A DNA stretch of 64,000 nt, taken from positions 9,362,001-9,426,000 of the forward strand of contig NC_134993.1 in NCBI RefSeq assembly GCF_050947335.1, in the 5' to 3' direction. Shown here piece after piece: positions 62,260 to 64,000 of the stretch. Below the pieces are notes generated by a model, which was not told the origin of the DNA, did no database searches, and worked only from the letters and a program-made list of their open reading frames with translations. Source of the DNA: Megachile rotundata (Eukaryota; Arthropoda; Insecta; Hymenoptera; Megachilidae). How positions within the stretch are numbered: the stretch's first letter is position 1; every line of letters begins with the position of its first letter. The translations under genes were made by a program, and so were the position numbers.

Positions 62260-62522
62260 TATAGGGTGTGCTAATAAAAGATATACCTTTTAAGTATGTA
62301 TATAAGATGATAGTAAACTTGATAAGAAAAAAATGGTAGTAAACATTATTAAACATACTAAAATGGTAAATATAGTAGATATATCAACACATTAATGTTA
62401 ATAGTGGTCATTTTGAGTGTTTATGATTTTAAGATAGTCAACACCATTTCAATTTAACTTCTATTTTACTTTATTTATTAAATTATTACACAGTGTGTAT
62501 ATTTTATTGGAACACCCTGTAT
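62260..62522. mobile_element. Mariner-like MITE, about 260 bp
   Basis: Left end tatagggtgtgctaataaaa; reverse complement of the right end tacagggtgttccaataaaa; 16 of 20 positions identical. Both begin with TA, fitting a TA target site. AGGGTGTTCC-type ends are common in insect Tc1/mariner-derived MITEs. No transposase frame. Confidence 0.7.
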
Positions 62523-63440
62523 TTTATTTAATCATATTTTATGAAAGTTTTATTGAAAAATGTATTTATTGTTCAATTTTATTTAATTAAAGCATGTGCA
62601 GTGTTGTGTGTATGCAATAGTGTGGAGCGGCTAACAGAGGAAAGTCTTTATTTAAAAGTAAATATAGAAATAGTTGAATTTTGGGAAAGCCTAAAACTCA
62701 AAGAGTGGTGAAGTAAAACTCTGAGAGATCCTAGGGATATTCCAACCTAGATTTTTTTTCTCCTATGCTTTCCTAAATGAAAGGAAATCTACGTTGCACT
62801 TGAGTGTACGTGTATTGCGTGAGGGTGCGTTTAGAATAAACAATTAAGTAAATTATTTAAAATATTAAATAGCTGAATGTAAAAAAATGTTTGTCATATT
62901 TAAATTAAGCATTTAAGTGTCCTCTAGGGCAGTGCATGGTCTTAGGAACATTGACTGTAGTTACATTTTGCATGATTATTGTGGATAGCAAGAATAATAG
63001 GAATTTTGTAAAATCATAACGCATCATAAAATGTAGTGATATTGCAAATTTTTTAATTTATTTTTTTTGAAAAAAGGGTAGAAAAATTCAAAGAAAGACT
63101 TGCACTACCAGAAGTTTTCAACTTGAAACCTTTAATTTTATAATTTCCATATTTTTACACTATGCCACTCTGCATTTATGGTTTTCTATTTTTCATAATT
63201 AAACATATGTTAACAAAATTTTATATACAATTTCTTTCTTATTTTGAAAAGTTGTGTATTATAATCATGTAAAATAGTGATGTCCGCTATAAACCTGTAA
63301 TGTTGAGTGAAATCAGTGTTCAGAAAAAAGACGTGCAGTTCTCTAGTAAGATGAATTGAAGCGCCTCGAATAATTGATTTACGTCGACGAAAATTGAATG
63401 TCAATGGAAGTCACATACAAGTCCAGTTGTATAATGTCAG
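62523..63440. other. AT-rich DNA downstream of angiomotin
   Basis: Contains an AATAAA at 62835-62840 that could end the angiomotin transcript. Otherwise nothing recognised on either strand. Confidence 0.4.
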
Positions 63441-63449
63441 TTTGAATCG

Positions 63450-64000
63450 CGTAAAATGGAATTAGGTAATAGAATTGAAATTGAAATTAAATTATATGAA
63501 AATGAACTGCGTAAAATTAAATTGTATAGGATCGAACCATGAATCTCGAGGAATAGAATTGTATAAATTTGAATTTTCCGGAATTGAATCGTGTAGAATT
63601 GAAAACCGTGTAAAATTGAATTGCATAGAATTAATCATGTCGAATTGAATTACACAAAATTAAATTATGTAGAATTCTGTGAGATTGAATCGCATAGAAT
63701 TGAATTGCATAGAATTGAACTATGTGGAATCAAGTCAAGTAGAATTGAATTAAACCGTGTAGAATTGAATCTGTGGGATTACAACCGCGTAGAATTGAAT
63801 CGCGTAGGATTGAACTATGTAAAATTATGTCAAGTAGAATTGAATTGCGGGAAATTAAATCACGTAGAATTAAACCTTGTAGAATTGAATTTTGTGAGGT
63901 TGAATTGCGTAGAATTGAAATTCGTAGTCTTCAATTCTATGGAATTGAATCGTCCAGAATTGGACCTTGTGGAATTGAACTATATGAAATTGAGTCAAGT
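63450..64000. repeat. 15-bp satellite (cgtagaattgaattg), continues beyond window
   Basis: Phrases gtagaattgaat(t/c)gc(g/a) recur about every 15 bp with many one-base variants and indels. At least 25-30 partial units are visible up to the window edge. Best ordered at 63580-63960. Confidence 0.85.

Noticed and set aside
1..64000. tRNA, rRNA, miRNA or other structured RNA genes
   Set aside because: I scanned by eye for tRNA B-box-like and hairpin patterns and found none I could support; a covariance-model scan would be decisive.

Overview
This window looks like nuclear DNA from an insect, most likely a hymenopteran. It is AT-rich with scattered GC-rich islands. Introns are short with canonical GT/AG ends, and there are clusters of the TTAGG-type pentamer (GGTTA) and many low-complexity satellites. 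An angiomotin gene, reported to be lost from Drosophila, argues against a fly. The species cannot be fixed from the sequence alone.

Layout. The first 22 kb is gene-dense. It holds the 3' part of Gemin5 (+), Nup37 (-), exportin-5 (+), a type-9-like adenylyl cyclase (Ac13E/ADCY9 family, -) and Taf12 (+). From about 22.3 to 51 kb the window is dominated by one large gene, naked cuticle (nkd, +). Its five coding exons span about 13.4 kb. Long introns and flanks are full of AT-rich satellites, tandem duplications, a 20-bp minisatellite and hAT-like elements. From 51.5 kb genes are compact again: NKAP (+), a single-domain rhodanese (-) and a complete 12-exon angiomotin gene (+). About 2.4 kb of flank follows, with a mariner-like MITE, and the window ends inside a 15-bp satellite.

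How the genes work together. Several serve nuclear RNA and protein traffic or gene expression: Gemin5 (snRNP assembly, cap/snRNA binding), Nup37 (nuclear pore Y-complex), exportin-5 (RanGTP-dependent small RNA and protein export), Taf12 (TFIID/SAGA) and NKAP (splicing/transcription). Nup37 and exportin-5 are divergent with about 0.9 kb between their start codons. Adenylyl cyclase, naked cuticle and angiomotin act in cAMP, Wnt/Dishevelled and Hippo/Yorkie signalling. The arrangement is ordinary eukaryotic linkage; I see no operon-like system.

All gene models were spliced by hand from reading frames, GT/AG sites and phase matching. Each closes without frame errors. Within the evidence available, the most notable content is the insect angiomotin, which carries a PPxY motif and two private internal repeat arrays, and the density and structure of the satellites around nkd.
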